NCBI GenBank assembly: GCA_022825855.1
Contig: JAJDWB010000019.1
Location: forward strand, 124,001 to 188,000
Direction of reading: 5' to 3'
DNA length: 64,000 bases
Origin: Dehalococcoidia bacterium
Lineage (GTDB): Bacteria; Chloroflexota; Dehalococcoidia; Bin125
Under the pieces are notes generated by a model. That model worked only from the letters and a program-made list of their open reading frames with translations, was not told the origin of the DNA and did no database searches. Position numbers and translations under genes: made by a program. Of this stretch, positions 63,534-64,000 are shown piece after piece. The number at the start of each line of letters is the position of its first letter. Position 1 is the first letter of the stretch.

Positions 63534-64000
63534 CGCGAGAACTCAACCCTTGGGTATTGCATCAGGCCTTCAAGCGACCTCGGATGCCCGTCAGCCTGTG
63601 GAGCATTTGACCTTCAGCCTACGCCGTTTTGCCGTAGGCACCGACATCAGCGCCAGCAAGCCCAACAGCCTCGTAAACTCCCTTGACTGTCCTGTGAGCA
63701 CGTCTTCTATGCGGACGCGCGACAGTCTTCACTGACGAGCCCTCGTTCTGAATGGCACATGTGAACCACCAACCGACCATCGCCGATTCCTCCGTCACGC
63801 GCGACGAGCGCCGGCTCCCCTGCCAGACTTGCTGGTGGTCAATCCAGTGCACGCCCCTCGATTGATTATCACTGCATGAATGAGGCCCGACGGCAACGAT
63901 CAGTCCTTGATGACTGAGAGCGGAGAACTCGGCGCTCTGACGACAGAACGCGGTGGCGGGGGAATTCGGTGGGCGTCGAGCCACTCCTGGCCTGTGATCG
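63534..64000. other. 467-base end region, no confident gene
   Basis: An open frame of 121 codons on the minus strand (63619-63984) shows no recognisable domain and no clear ribosome site, so I do not call it a gene. CCTACG/CGTAGG at 63616-63637 forms a short hairpin that might end a transcript. The window ends before anything else can be judged. Confidence 0.4.

Noticed and set aside
63619-63984. 121-codon minus-strand frame at the window end
   Set aside because: No recognised domain or ribosome site; kept only as a note on the end region.

Overview
The window is high-GC (about 60-65% by eye), gene-dense bacterial chromosome. Gene content suggests an aerobic heterotroph: cytochrome P450, glycine oxidases, acyl-CoA dehydrogenase, type III CoA-transferases, aspartate oxidase and succinyl-CoA synthetase. 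The mix of CaiB/BaiF transferases, amidohydrolase-2 enzymes, a DUF35/thiolase pair, proline/glutamine-rich lipoproteins and paired thymidylate kinases resembles Chloroflexota (SAR202/Dehalococcoidia-like). That placement is inference, because no rRNA gene is present.

Layout. 1-14.6 kb: a CPA2 antiporter, a CcdA whose first helix sits at the C-terminus, and a catabolic block (two overlapping CoA-transferases, GIY-YIG-like protein, acyl-CoA dehydrogenase, enoyl-CoA hydratase, CocE-type hydrolase, P450, SDR, amidohydrolase). 14.7-22.1 kb (minus): the conserved rpsB-tsf-pyrH-frr-uppS-cdsA-dxr-rseP operon; its RseP carries two LysM-like repeats. 22.2-29 kb: FmdB-like protein and Dtd; then, on the minus strand, tRNA-Ser, miaB, the regulator nrtR and nadA-nadB-nadC, with a sigma70-type promoter and a perfect inverted repeat before nadA. 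29-38 kb: two alpha/beta hydrolases, sucCD, and a PrdB/GrdB-type gene with an in-frame TGA at the redox position, probably a selenoprotein. 38-44 kb: a DUF4160-DUF2442 pair between two copies of a ~208 bp repeat, two tandem SH3 lipoproteins, and a gene-free stretch with phased A-tracts. 44-46 kb: DUF35 protein and thiolase.

46-58 kb (plus): a TPP riboswitch and a tightly overlapped thiamin operon (thiD, thiE, two thiO-like genes, thiS, thiG, tenA, thiY, thiZ, thiX, tenI) ending in a fused FAD/Fe-S oxidoreductase. The set implies thiazole made de novo and the pyrimidine half salvaged through ThiXYZ, TenA and ThiD; no thiC or thiF is present here. 57.9-64 kb (minus): tRNA-Phe, two overlapping thymidylate-kinase-like genes (one with a substituted P-loop lysine), then an overlapping OLD nuclease plus UvrD-like helicase pair matching the Gabija anti-phage layout.

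The observations most worth following up are the TGA-containing reductase, the circularly permuted CcdA, the repeat-flanked DUF4160/DUF2442 cassette, the NrtR-nadABC operator, the LysM-bearing RseP, and the degenerate kinase paralogue.
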